The notes: generated by a model from the letters alone, not told the origin. DNA of 64,000 nucleotides from Chlorobium sp. (GCA_005862225.1 SZXV01000005.1:85815-149814), one strand, 5' to 3'; numbered from the stretch's first letter, positions 55,630 through 64,000 are shown. Made by a program: numbers and translations.

Positions 55630-58600
55630 TTGTAACTCCTGTGTTTTGCCACTTGCAAAACCTTTTCGATGAGTGCGTCCATTTGATCCAGTGACAACTC
55701 AATACCTTTTTCTGTTTTCAACTCATCATAAAGATAGTCGTCAATCTGGTTGACCGTTTGTTTCTGGGCATCTTCATCATACCAGAAATGAACTTTCCTG
55801 TTCTTTTCAAGAATGAGGTGTATTGCAACAGCCGCAGTTGCTGTAATATTTTCAAGCACTGCGTCACTCTTTGGTGGCTCTGCACCTCTGCCTGCCATTT
55901 CAATAAAAGGCTTTAACACACCATAATATGCCATGGCATCTTCATTGCCGGAAAGCATATCAGGCACATCATCATGAACCTTGCCAACAACTTTATTCCT
56001 GAGAGCAACAACGGAATGCAGGTATTCAAGATCGGATATTCTTTTGGCTCGGAAAGCATCAATGGCCTGCTGCACCAGTATGGAGAATTTCTCGTACCAG
56101 GCAGGATCCTCATCCATTTTTTCTGTAATAACTTTCCTGGTTGCATGAGCAATCGTGTCCGCTTTTGATGCGGTGGTTCTCCTTGTCTGATAGATCCCTT
56201 GCTCCTCTTTGAGTTGACTGAAGAGCGTGTCATCAAAAATATTGACCGGTTCATTGAGCTGAATGGCCTCATGAGCCTGAATATGAGTATCCAGAAGCTT
56301 CTTGATCTTTGGCTCATAATCCCGGTAATCAATGCTCTCCGCATATCTCAGCTTTACAGAAACCTTCAGCGCCTGAAATGTTCGTAAATCCACCTTGTAG
56401 CGCGACAAGATTTTTTCATCCGTATCCGACAAAAACTGTTCCGATGAAAGCGCTATGGCCAGTGTTTTTGCAAACTCTGCAAGGCGGCTGTAGAACTCCT
56501 CTCTCAGCTCTTCATCAGCAAGCAAAAGCTCATACGCCTCTTCATCATAAGAGTGCTTTACTGTTTTAAAGAGATCCCATAAATCCGAGTAGTATCCCGG
56601 CAATTTTTCAATTTCACTGTTTATCGAGCTCAGTGTGCCAACCAGGTCGGCTTCATCAAAGCCATCAAAGGCGCTGTACATGGTCAAGGCTTTATCCAGC
56701 TCACCAAGAACATTCGCATAATCAATAATAAAACCGAACTCCTTGCCTTCATGGAGGCGGTTAACCCGTGCGATGGCCTGAAGCAACGTATGCTCCCGCA
56801 ACACCCGGCACAAATAGAGAACTGCATTTCTTGGTGCATCAAAACCGGTCAGCAGCTTGTCAACAACAATCAATATTTCGGGTTCGCTGCCATGTTTAAA
56901 CTGGTTGATGAGCTGCTTGGTATACTCCTCTTCACTGCCATAGCGCTTCATCATTTTCTGCCAGAATTTCACCACCTCATCAGTCGTCTCATCATCGGTC
57001 TCTTCATACCCTTCACGCATATCGGGCGGAGAAATAATGACATCTGACGTAACGACGCCGATTTCATTCAGGCAGAAATGGTAGTGAAGAGCAGACACTT
57101 TACTGGGTGCAACAAGCTGTGCCTTGAATCCGGTTCCCTGCCAGTTGGCACGATAGTGTTCAGTAATATCAAAAGCCCTCATGTAAATCACCTGCTCTGC
57201 CTTGTTGAGCATCTCAGCCCTGGCATATTTCCGTTTGAGATCCGCTTGCTGTTGTTGTGAAAGACCCTGGGTATGGCGCTCGAACCATAAATCCACCGCC
57301 ACCTGATTCTGGCTCATCTCAACATGCCGTCCTTCATACAAAAGCGGAACAACGGCGCCATCCTCTACCGCCTGTGAAATGGAGTAATGAGGCTCAACCA
57401 ACTCACCAAATTTGCTGAAATTGTTTTTCTCCTTTTTCAACAACGGAGTGCCCGTAAACCCCAAATAGCAGGCATTGGGAAACATCTGCCGCATCCGGGC
57501 AGAAAATGAGCCAAACTGGGTACGATGGCTTTCATCGACGAGAATAAAAATATCCGGGGAGTCATCCTGATATTTCTTGACGGCAAAAGCCTTGTCGAAC
57601 TTATGGATAAGTGTAGTGATAATTCCGGACTTTTTTTCAGCAACCAACTCCAGAAGATTGCGGCCCGAAGTTGCCCTTTCAGCCTCAAGCCCGCAGGCAG
57701 CAAAGGTATTGCCAAGCTGTTTATCCAGATCATCCCGATCGGTAACCAGCACAATCCTCGGGTTGAGAATTTCCGGGTCGAGAGCGAGGTTTCGGGCCAG
57801 CATGACCATGGTCAGGGACTTTCCGGACCCTTGCGTATGCCAGATAACGCCTCCCTTTCGTGAACCGCTTCCGTCAACATGCTTGACACGATTCAGTGTA
57901 GATTTGACAACAAAATATTGCTGATAACGTGCAATCTTTTTCAGGCCACCATCAAACACGGTAAACTTCCATGACAGCTCAAGCAGCCGTTCCGGGCGGC
58001 AAAGTGCATAGAGGGCCTTATCCTGCTCCGTAACAAGTCGATCGGCATCCTGCAGAGCAGGCTTAACATCAAGGGAGTGAGTAAGGCTAAAAAGAATATC
58101 TCTATGCAGCGGCTTTTTGACGATCTCCTGAAGCTTACCGAACTCCCGGCCTCCGGCATCGATCTGCGGCTCTTTCCAGAGACTCCAGAATTTTGCGGCT
58201 GTTACCGTTGTGGCATACTTGGCACTGTTCTTGTTCAATGCCAGCACCATCTGCGTAGAGATGAACAGTTTCGGAATATGATCATCATTCTGGTTCCTGA
58301 TGGATTGCGAAACAGCCTGCTCAATCTCCACTTGTGGCGACTTGCATTCGATCACACAAAATGGTATGCCATTGACAAACAGAACAATGTCGGGGCGCAG
58401 AGACTCCGTGCTTCTGGATCGTTCTACACTAAACTCAACGGTTACATGAAACCGGTTTCGCTCAATATTTCGCCACTCGATGTAGTTCAGGGTAAAGCTT
58501 TTTGAATCACCCTCAATGGTCTGCTCCATAGCTGTACCCAGCGTGAGCAAATCGTAAACCGCCTCATTGGTTTTTAGGAGCCCGTCATACTTGATGTTTT

Positions 58601-58844
58601 TCAGCTTCTGCACAGCCGACTGAATATTTTCCTCACTGAAAAGGTACTCGCTTCCTCTGTAGCGGATGCGGTTGATCTCTTTCAGTTGAGTCCGCAGAAT
58701 ATTTTCCAGCAGAACGTTGGAGATTCGCTCCTGTCGTTCACGAAGCGCTTCAGCAGGAGAGATATATTCGTAGCCCATCGCCACCAGCAACTGCACCGCC
58801 GGGATTTGAGAGGTCATTATTTCATTGGTTGAAAAATCACACAT
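55626..58844 (-). CDS. hsdR: Type I restriction enzyme R subunit
   Basis: HsdR is the ATP-dependent translocase and endonuclease of type I systems. The 1072-residue protein has an N-terminal nuclease domain with LRPDIVLFVNGIPFCVIECK (the PD-ExK type), Walker A WHTQGSGKSLTMVMLARNL near residue 335, DEAD-like ILVDESHRTQFG, YLGFTGTPLL, and a C-terminal helicase part with IARVNRLHEGKEFGFIIDYA. An ATG nine codons downstream (58817) is an alternative start. Confidence 0.94.
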   Translation of the reverse strand: MCDFSTNEIMTSQIPAVQLLVAMGYEYISPAEALRERQERISNVLLENILRTQLKEINRIRYRGSEYLFSEENIQSAVQKLKNIKYDGLLKTNEAVYDLLTLGTAMEQTIEGDSKSFTLNYIEWRNIERNRFHVTVEFSVERSRSTESLRPDIVLFVNGIPFCVIECKSPQVEIEQAVSQSIRNQNDDHIPKLFISTQMVLALNKNSAKYATTVTAAKFWSLWKEPQIDAGGREFGKLQEIVKKPLHRDILFSLTHSLDVKPALQDADRLVTEQDKALYALCRPERLLELSWKFTVFDGGLKKIARYQQYFVVKSTLNRVKHVDGSGSRKGGVIWHTQGSGKSLTMVMLARNLALDPEILNPRIVLVTDRDDLDKQLGNTFAACGLEAERATSGRNLLELVAEKKSGIITTLIHKFDKAFAVKKYQDDSPDIFILVDESHRTQFGSFSARMRQMFPNACYLGFTGTPLLKKEKNNFSKFGELVEPHYSISQAVEDGAVVPLLYEGRHVEMSQNQVAVDLWFERHTQGLSQQQQADLKRKYARAEMLNKAEQVIYMRAFDITEHYRANWQGTGFKAQLVAPSKVSALHYHFCLNEIGVVTSDVIISPPDMREGYEETDDETTDEVVKFWQKMMKRYGSEEEYTKQLINQFKHGSEPEILIVVDKLLTGFDAPRNAVLYLCRVLREHTLLQAIARVNRLHEGKEFGFIIDYANVLGELDKALTMYSAFDGFDEADLVGTLSSINSEIEKLPGYYSDLWDLFKTVKHSYDEEAYELLLADEELREEFYSRLAEFAKTLAIALSSEQFLSDTDEKILSRYKVDLRTFQALKVSVKLRYAESIDYRDYEPKIKKLLDTHIQAHEAIQLNEPVNIFDDTLFSQLKEEQGIYQTRRTTASKADTIAHATRKVITEKMDEDPAWYEKFSILVQQAIDAFRAKRISDLEYLHSVVALRNKVVGKVHDDVPDMLSGNEDAMAYYGVLKPFIEMAGRGAEPPKSDAVLENITATAAVAIHLILEKNRKVHFWYDEDAQKQTVNQIDDYLYDELKTEKGIELSLDQMDALIEKVLQVAKHRSYK

Positions 58845-58920
58845 ATCAAATCTTTTTGTTTAACCTCGAAAGACACGAAAATATTTAAACTTATAAATAG
58901 TCTGAATGACGTAATAATCA

Positions 58921-59664
58921 TTACAGGTTTATTCCCAAAGCATGCCAGTACGGTTTGAATCCCGACTCGACAACCTCGGCGATCAGAGCCAGAAATGGCT
59001 CGTAATCCTGTTTAGTATGGGCGGCATCCAAAGCCTCGTAGTACTCCAGTCGCTTTTCTACAGGAAGAACCACTGGCGGATACCCGTCCTTCATCAGCTC
59101 AAGGTTCATCAGGAGGCGAGATGTTCGGCCATTGCCATCAGTGAAGGGATGGATTTTCACAAAATCGGCATGAATTCTTGCCGCCCGTTCAACCGGATGA
59201 AACGAAGGCGCTGTCTCCCTGTACCAGTTAAAGAAACCTTGCATTTCGCTTTCAACATGCAATGCGTCTGGCGGGACGTGATCGGCACCGGCAATGATCA
59301 CATTGGTTTTCCGGTACACGCCAGCATGAGCATCATCGATATTCTTCAGGATCAACTGATGGATTGACTTGATCTGCCATTCCGTGAGAGGCTCATGCTG
59401 TTGAACCAGCGCTTCAACATAATAGATGGCTTCCCGGTGATTGATCGCCTCGAAATGCTCCCGCATGGTTTTACCACCAACAGTTATTCCCTCAAGGGCA
59501 ACTTTCGTCTCCTTGAGCGTCAGGGTATTGCCTTCGATGGCATTCGAGTTGTACGTCCAGCGCAGAACCAGATCTTCGTGAAGATTGGCGACAATCTCCG
59601 GCGGGAGCGGCCGATAGGAGTCAAGCCGTTGCTTGAGGTTATCGAGTATATTGAAATCAGGCAT
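58921..59664 (-). CDS. Fic-domain protein, class II type
   Basis: Fic proteins transfer AMP or other nucleotide parts onto target proteins. The 247-residue protein has the catalytic HPFTDGNGRTSR (His172 to Arg183) intact, and the inhibitory helix motif SNAIEG (Ser40 to Gly45), in front of the Fic core, which marks a self-inhibited class II member. LTEWQIKSIHQLIL and GVYRKTNVIIAGADHVPP flank the flap. It lies between hsdR (76 bases) and an AAA ATPase on the same strand, so it belongs to the restriction island. Confidence 0.9.
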   Translation of the reverse strand: MPDFNILDNLKQRLDSYRPLPPEIVANLHEDLVLRWTYNSNAIEGNTLTLKETKVALEGITVGGKTMREHFEAINHREAIYYVEALVQQHEPLTEWQIKSIHQLILKNIDDAHAGVYRKTNVIIAGADHVPPDALHVESEMQGFFNWYRETAPSFHPVERAARIHADFVKIHPFTDGNGRTSRLLMNLELMKDGYPPVVLPVEKRLEYYEALDAAHTKQDYEPFLALIAEVVESGFKPYWHALGINL

Positions 59665-59677
59665 AAGAATCGTGTAT

Positions 59678-59764
59678 TTATATCAATCCAAAAATCTTCG
59701 ACCGGGCTTCAACTTTGTCAACCATCGCCTTCATCGCCAGATCGATTGTCTTGCCTTCACGGTT
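59678..59764 (-). pseudogene. Orphan coding-like tail between fic and the AAA ATPase gene
   Basis: A 28-residue frame without a start codon, NREGKTIDLAMKAMVDKVEA followed by RSKIFGLI and stop. It has the look of a protein C-terminus and may be the end of a gene removed from this gap. Confidence 0.22.
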
Positions 59765-59779
59765 TTATTTGAGTGTTAG

Positions 59780-61879
59780 TTATAATGATGTCCCCGCAAC
59801 GATTTTGTCGCATTCTGTGATCACATATTCTGGAATGGTGTCAAATCTGGCAGGATCAAGCTGACAGATAAATTCATTCTCGATGTGATACGTTTGCTTA
59901 ATGAATTTTTCGATAATGGGGGCATTTTCTTCATGATCAATGAGTCTGCACACCTGAAGCTTCTCGTAACCATTAGTACAGGAATTGTAAAGAGACATCA
60001 AAGCGCGGTCAACTATAACTCGCCGAAACATATCGATGTATGAAAAGCCGGGCATATAAGATTTGATTTGATTACATCCGGCAGTGAACTTTTCTAGCTC
60101 CATTTCAGGATAATTGTCGTCGCCGTCTTTGGTCTCACGAGTGTCAATGGCACGATCTCGTTTGTGTAGCAGATTAGAAAGTACTTGATAAGCGTCGCCC
60201 TTATCGTCAGTAATCTCTAAATGACGCCTCATGTAGATCAGTTTTATAATGTCATCTTTATTTGATTGGAGCGCTTTTTTGCAAATTTCTGCAAATGTTT
60301 GAACGTCGTCTTTATCAATGGCGCATTCATCTATCTGTCCGTTTGCCATTTTTAAAAATGATGCCGAGGTCTGATTGCTGAATTTATGCGATAAGACTTT
60401 GACAGTATCAATGATAGGTTCCACATCGTGAGTAAACATTAAGACGGTTTTATTCTTCAAGCATGAGTAAGCATCACGCCGGAAGAGCATTTCCAGAATA
60501 GCGTACTTCTTATTCTTGTCAAATGAAGAAATCGGGTCATCAAGTATGATTAAATCCGGCCTCTTAGAAAGGCATTCATACATAAACAATACAATGGAAA
60601 AAGCATTTCTTTCCCCAAAGCTAAGATGCTGGTTCCCTCCACTAAGATGCTCTGTGTGATCCATATGAAGCAGTTTTAACTGAGCCTGCTCACCTTCGCC
60701 TGCTATTTCAACTTTGTACCTATAGCCTGCATACAAAAGAAAATCGTTGATATCTGTTTGGTGTTTTTTAACAACCTTCTGTATCTCGATTCGCTGCTGA
60801 TTGATCATCCCCTGAAGTTGACCGGCCTTTTCAATAATTGAATCAATAGAAGAATTGATTGGATCAATTGATTCTTGCATTTTTTCCGACTTCAACTCTG
60901 AAAAAAAATCAAGGTTGAGTTTGTAGGACGGCATTTTCTCAGCAACTCTTTCCCCTTCCTTGAACTGAAAACCTGAAAGAGTTCGAAGCCGTTCTAGTTT
61001 TTCAACAAGGTTGTCTATCTGAGTTGTCACTGTGACCAGAAACGCTTCGTGTTCTTTCTCCAGTCCATCCTTGAGTGTTGTGATTATTGAAAGTTTTGAT
61101 CGCGCTTCTTCCGAGAAGTAATCGCCAAGGCGGTCGATAATGCCAATAATGGCAATTAGGTTTTTGATTGTGTTCTTATCATATTCCTGACCCACTTTTC
61201 GTATTTGCTCTTTCTTGTCGGCTGCAAGTGATGTGCAAAAGGGGCAATTGTCGGAAAGATCTGCGAAATCATACCCTTTCGTTTGCCAGTCAACCCAGCC
61301 AACACTGTTCTGACTTTGAATAAATGGTTTATACGACTCAAGTCCTGTCGGAATGTGCTGAATTTTGTTCCCACCTGCCAACCCTTTCATACCCGTGGAT
61401 GACTTTGAAATGCCAGATTTGGACAGCTTAAAGGCCCCTTCCATTTCTTTAAGGGTGGCAATAAACGCTTCCAATTCATTGTTATCTATAAACAGCTGCT
61501 TTATTTCGGCAATCAGATCTTCAATCTCTCGCTCTTTTTTCTTGTAAGTATCTGTCTTGATGAAAATGTCAAAACTGTTGCTCAGCAATTCATCCCGCCT
61601 GAAAACAAACTGGCTTACGTATTCCTCATTGAAACACATGACATTTTGAAAGTTATCCAATCCGATTATTTCCGGCTTTTTGTTATCGGGATTGGTAGCT
61701 CTCAGTCTAAACGGCAAAAGCTCTTCCAGATTCGAACCGTCGGAGGTGCCGAGAATAATTGCGCGTGCTATCGTGCTTTTCCCTGTTCCGTTTGGCCCGA
61801 ACTTAATATTCAGCTTCTTCTCGGTCAGAGAGATAGTAGCCGTATCAATATTGTTGCAGTTCTTAATTTCGATATTCAT
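59780..61879 (-). CDS. PrrC/RloC-like AAA ATPase, candidate anticodon nuclease
   Basis: A 699-residue SMC/Rad50-like ATPase of the AAA_13 group. Walker A is FGPNGTGKST (ending residue 36), FNEEYVSQFVF follows, a coiled-coil region is interrupted by a zinc-hook-like CPFC (Cys212, Cys215), the ABC signature LSFGERNA lies around residue 415, and Walker B LIILDDPISSFD holds Asp447-Asp448. C-terminal to this come RRHLE and NLLH, giving Arg551, Glu555 and His572, which resemble the Arg-Glu-His triad of PrrC/RloC tRNA anticodon nucleases. RloC proteins combine such a nuclease with a zinc hook and are linked to type I restriction genes. Nuclease activity is inference. It starts 15 bases after the DUF2188 gene. 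Confidence 0.75.
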   Translation of the reverse strand: MNIEIKNCNNIDTATISLTEKKLNIKFGPNGTGKSTIARAIILGTSDGSNLEELLPFRLRATNPDNKKPEIIGLDNFQNVMCFNEEYVSQFVFRRDELLSNSFDIFIKTDTYKKKEREIEDLIAEIKQLFIDNNELEAFIATLKEMEGAFKLSKSGISKSSTGMKGLAGGNKIQHIPTGLESYKPFIQSQNSVGWVDWQTKGYDFADLSDNCPFCTSLAADKKEQIRKVGQEYDKNTIKNLIAIIGIIDRLGDYFSEEARSKLSIITTLKDGLEKEHEAFLVTVTTQIDNLVEKLERLRTLSGFQFKEGERVAEKMPSYKLNLDFFSELKSEKMQESIDPINSSIDSIIEKAGQLQGMINQQRIEIQKVVKKHQTDINDFLLYAGYRYKVEIAGEGEQAQLKLLHMDHTEHLSGGNQHLSFGERNAFSIVLFMYECLSKRPDLIILDDPISSFDKNKKYAILEMLFRRDAYSCLKNKTVLMFTHDVEPIIDTVKVLSHKFSNQTSASFLKMANGQIDECAIDKDDVQTFAEICKKALQSNKDDIIKLIYMRRHLEITDDKGDAYQVLSNLLHKRDRAIDTRETKDGDDNYPEMELEKFTAGCNQIKSYMPGFSYIDMFRRVIVDRALMSLYNSCTNGYEKLQVCRLIDHEENAPIIEKFIKQTYHIENEFICQLDPARFDTIPEYVITECDKIVAGTSL

Positions 61880-61894
61880 CAGTTTTTCGCTCCC

Positions 61895-62128
61895 TTATTT
61901 TTTATCCATCGGAGGGCAGGAATCTTTTCCGTAGCTATTACCAGCCCTGATCCTGCCGTTCTCACCGTGAATCTTTGTATCTGATTGCTGGTTTCTGGCG
62001 ATAGTTTGTGCAACCTGAATCGCTTCTGATTGTGTAGGGGTTACTTTTGTTGCCCTGCTGTTGCCAGCACCTTTAACTGCCCATCCATCAGAATGAGGAA
62101 CAACATGCTGATTTTTCCCTTTTGCCAT
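61895..62128 (-). CDS. DUF2188-type small protein
   Basis: A 77-residue protein: MAKGKNQHVVPHSDGWAVKG, then TKVTPTQSEAIQVAQTIARN, and a polar tail. The HVVPHSDGWAVKG..A..A..A..A pattern is that of DUF2188. Function is unknown; members are often found beside restriction and mobile genes. Start lies 2 bases after the hsdS stop, so co-translation is likely. Confidence 0.8.
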   Translation of the reverse strand: MAKGKNQHVVPHSDGWAVKGAGNSRATKVTPTQSEAIQVAQTIARNQQSDTKIHGENGRIRAGNSYGKDSCPPMDKK

Positions 62129-62130
62129 AA

Positions 62131-63258
62131 TTATATTCCCTTGTATTGATTAATGATTTCAGGTTTTACACGCCATTCTCCAGTCAGCATCTTTTGCATC
62201 AGCCCGCGTTTCTGCTGTTTATATTTATCCAGTAATTGCTTGAAAAGATCAATTTCCTTCTGGGAAGCATTCAATGTCTCGGCTATTTTCCGTTGTTCTT
62301 GCAACGGTGGAACCGGAATTTTGATGCTCATAAAATCAGGGATACTAATCTGTTTGCCATCACGGATTCCAATCACCGCAAGGCTCAAATACTTCTCAAC
62401 GAAAAGATATGATTTGAAAAATAACCGATAAAAATCAATTTTTATCTCCATCTTCGGACGCAACACTGTGTATGCCGGGCTAATAAGTCCCTGATAGTTT
62501 GAGTATTCGATCCCACCTTGAAAGGAACGAAGGCTTATTGCAAAATCACCACATTTGATACGTTTATAGCTGTCCGTAGTTCCATCCGGCGACATAACTC
62601 GACCTTCCAGCATGTTTCTCGGTATAACTCCACGGTCTTGCGTTACAGAAAGCAATTCTTCTTCAGCAAAACCCTTTTCCGTGATCGTATCAAAAATCTT
62701 CTTGGGTTTTATGTGCAACCACTCCTCGCACTTCAGGCCTATCGTTTGTTGGATATATCCTTTAAACTGCCGTTCCTTCGCCAGAATCAGCCGTTCAGTT
62801 TTCTCGATGGCCTCATCCCAAGTGGAAAGCAAATCGGCAATGGCTTTTTGCTCGCAAATCGATATTTCAGGAAATATCAGATTCAACACGTCTGATCGTG
62901 AAATACCCGGAATGAGACCTACTGCTAATTTGTTAAACCGGCTTTCATTCTGTTCTATTAAATACTGTGTAAAAACCGAATCAATTCTCATACATCTTAT
63001 CGCCATAAGCTGACGAGAAATACAGTATGCCCTATCAGCTATAGCAATACTACCCGTGCCGGATCCCTTCACCGTTAAAAGTATATCGCCTTTGTCACAG
63101 ACTATTTTCGGGAACTCCGTATACTTTGTTGCAAAAGGTTTTTTTCCGATAAAATCAGATGGACCGGTTAAGTATGCGATCCCATCACCCATCGAATTCA
63201 CATATATGGCGTCAATATGCTGCCCAGAAAGAAGTTGTATCTGTTTTCCAATTTTCAT
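62131..63258 (-). CDS. hsdS: Type I restriction-modification specificity subunit
   Basis: HsdS determines the DNA target of the type I complex through two target-recognition domains. The 375-residue protein has the conserved spacer helices after each domain: EQKAIADLLSTWDEAIEKTE in the middle and PPLQEQRKIAETLNASQKEI near the C-terminus, then LMQKMLTGEWRV. The N-terminus MKIGKQIQLLSGQHID is short, beginning almost at the first recognition domain. ATG overlaps the upstream small gene by ATGA. Confidence 0.93.
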   Translation of the reverse strand: MKIGKQIQLLSGQHIDAIYVNSMGDGIAYLTGPSDFIGKKPFATKYTEFPKIVCDKGDILLTVKGSGTGSIAIADRAYCISRQLMAIRCMRIDSVFTQYLIEQNESRFNKLAVGLIPGISRSDVLNLIFPEISICEQKAIADLLSTWDEAIEKTERLILAKERQFKGYIQQTIGLKCEEWLHIKPKKIFDTITEKGFAEEELLSVTQDRGVIPRNMLEGRVMSPDGTTDSYKRIKCGDFAISLRSFQGGIEYSNYQGLISPAYTVLRPKMEIKIDFYRLFFKSYLFVEKYLSLAVIGIRDGKQISIPDFMSIKIPVPPLQEQRKIAETLNASQKEIDLFKQLLDKYKQQKRGLMQKMLTGEWRVKPEIINQYKGI

Positions 63259-63500
63259 TTAAATAACCTGCTCAACTCTTTAGTAAATCTGTTAAGTTCT
63301 TGCGTGACTTGTTCCTCAGCCCGCTCTTTAGCGTTTTTCTTGGCAACACGCATTAACGAATCATAGTCATTCGATCTACCGCAATGAGCACAAAGAATTT
63401 GATGACCAGACTGTGGACTATAGTTCTTATCAGGCAGCACAAAATCTTTCGAAAAACAAAAGAGGCAGTGTAATTTTAAAATGACTTGATTTTCCATCAA
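63255..63500 (-). CDS. Small zinc-ribbon/coiled-coil protein coupled to hsdS
   Basis: An 81-residue protein with two Cys-x-x-Cys pairs (LHCLFCFSK and LCAHCGRSND), a zinc-ribbon pattern, followed by a charged helical C-terminus (KKNAKERAEEQVTQELNRFT). No named family is recognised. Both ends overlap neighbouring genes by ATGA, so it is made with the upstream protein and hsdS. It may be a structural accessory or a regulator of the complex. Confidence 0.65.
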   Translation of the reverse strand: MMENQVILKLHCLFCFSKDFVLPDKNYSPQSGHQILCAHCGRSNDYDSLMRVAKKNAKERAEEQVTQELNRFTKELSRLFK

Positions 63501-64000
63501 CTCACTCCAATTTTGGTAGCGATAACAGTTGTAGCAGAACTAATTACTGTTTGAGTTAGCGGATGTTCCAAAAACCTCTTGAACAAACCTTTTACTTCTG
63601 CTTTTTCTTCATCTGAAGCATCAGCCCCTTCAATTGATTCAAGTATTGAATTCAAAACATTTTGAACATTTTGAACATTTCTATCCCCAATTTGAGCATT
63701 ACCATAATTATGGATTTGTCCTATTTGCACTCTGCTTCCTTCAACCCCTGCCACTGGAACAGTATGTTTTGCAGCCTCAACTGAAACAGCTCTACCCTGC
63801 CCTTCCTCAGTCAATATCAAGCCGCCATATTTTCCTGTACCCAGCCCTCTATGCGTCACATAATTTCGAGCAATACAGACATTAAGTGCCTCACGAATTG
63901 ACTCATAGCTTATTCCCGTCTCTTTGATTATAGCTACTGTATCCTCACTCTCAGCCTCAAACGAAAACTCTATATGCGCAATTAAAGCCCCATGTCTTTC
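63497..64000 (-). CDS. Winged-helix plus helical-tail protein, cut by right edge
   Basis: The frame is open to base 64000, so at least 167 residues are present. The first visible part looks like a winged helix (TGISYESIREALNVCIARNY, GKYGGLILTEEGQGRA). A polar, asparagine-rich segment follows (IHNYGNAQIGDRNVQNVQNV), then acidic SDEEKAEVKGLFKRFLEHPL and a hydrophobic C-terminus. A GTG at 63859 would give only 120 residues, but the frame upstream is coding-like. No named family recognised. The stop overlaps the next start by ATGA. Upstream, beyond the window, hsdM is expected. Confidence 0.65.
   Translation of the reverse strand, partial: ERHGALIAHIEFSFEAESEDTVAIIKETGISYESIREALNVCIARNYVTHRGLGTGKYGGLILTEEGQGRAVSVEAAKHTVPVAGVEGSRVQIGQIHNYGNAQIGDRNVQNVQNVLNSILESIEGADASDEEKAEVKGLFKRFLEHPLTQTVISSATTVIATKIGVS

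Noticed and set aside
1..64000. tRNA, rRNA and CRISPR array
   Set aside because: Reading the gaps showed no T-loop-like GGTTCRA pattern with a foldable partner, no rRNA-like sequence, and no regularly spaced repeats.

Overview
The window looks like chromosome from a green sulfur bacterium (Chlorobiaceae/Chlorobiota). The strongest evidence is a two-subunit ATP-citrate lyase (aclB-aclA, 35.3-38.4 kb), the marker enzyme of the reductive TCA cycle. It is supported by a sulfide:quinone oxidoreductase-type flavoprotein at the left edge, a carotenoid hydratase-family membrane protein, a polyphosphate kinase and an intact argCJBFRGH cluster. Genus and species cannot be fixed by reading alone. No rRNA, tRNA, CRISPR array or complete insertion sequence was seen.

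Layout. 0-15.9 kb: sulfide oxidation (partial), a hybrid sensor kinase, cell-wall and lipoprotein genes, an SDR epimerase, a methyltransferase, dihydroorotase, and a tightly coupled run fthC-ppk1-rpiB-CBS protein, followed by an M20 amidohydrolase and fructose-bisphosphate aldolase. 16.0-20.4 kb: two tandem Prc/Tsp-type processing proteases, clearly a duplication. 20.4-28.0 kb: arginine biosynthesis on the minus strand with its own ArgR. 28.2-33.0 kb: a phosphate-binding-protein-like lipoprotein next to a membrane diguanylate cyclase, then two LolC/E-type permeases. 33.0-39.2 kb: GNAT, GDT1-type cation transporter, lgt, aclBA with an upstream 16-bp tandem repeat, and an RRM protein. 39.2-47 kb: a PEP-CTERM protein, an HU-family protein, a complete branched-chain-amino-acid-type ABC importer (livK-H-M-G-F), a small winged-helix protein and two envelope proteins of unknown function. 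47-52.4 kb: recB-recD with no recC in view.

From about 52.4 kb the content changes to accessory DNA. There is a short AbrB-like ORF, an orphan coding fragment, a CruF-like carotenoid gene, and a collapsed AbiE-type (type IV) toxin-antitoxin pair. A type I restriction-modification island then runs on the minus strand to the right edge. In transcription order it has a winged-helix/repeat protein (cut by the edge), a small zinc-ribbon protein, hsdS, a DUF2188 protein, a PrrC/RloC-like AAA ATPase with a zinc-hook motif and a candidate anticodon-nuclease triad, a Fic protein, hsdR and a YgjP-like metallopeptidase. The first two genes overlap each other and hsdS by ATGA junctions, so they look like translationally coupled parts of the system. 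hsdM is not in the window and would be expected beyond the right edge. This island is the most interesting part: restriction, a suspected RNA-cleaving backup, possible AMPylation and two uncharacterised small proteins in one polycistronic arrangement.
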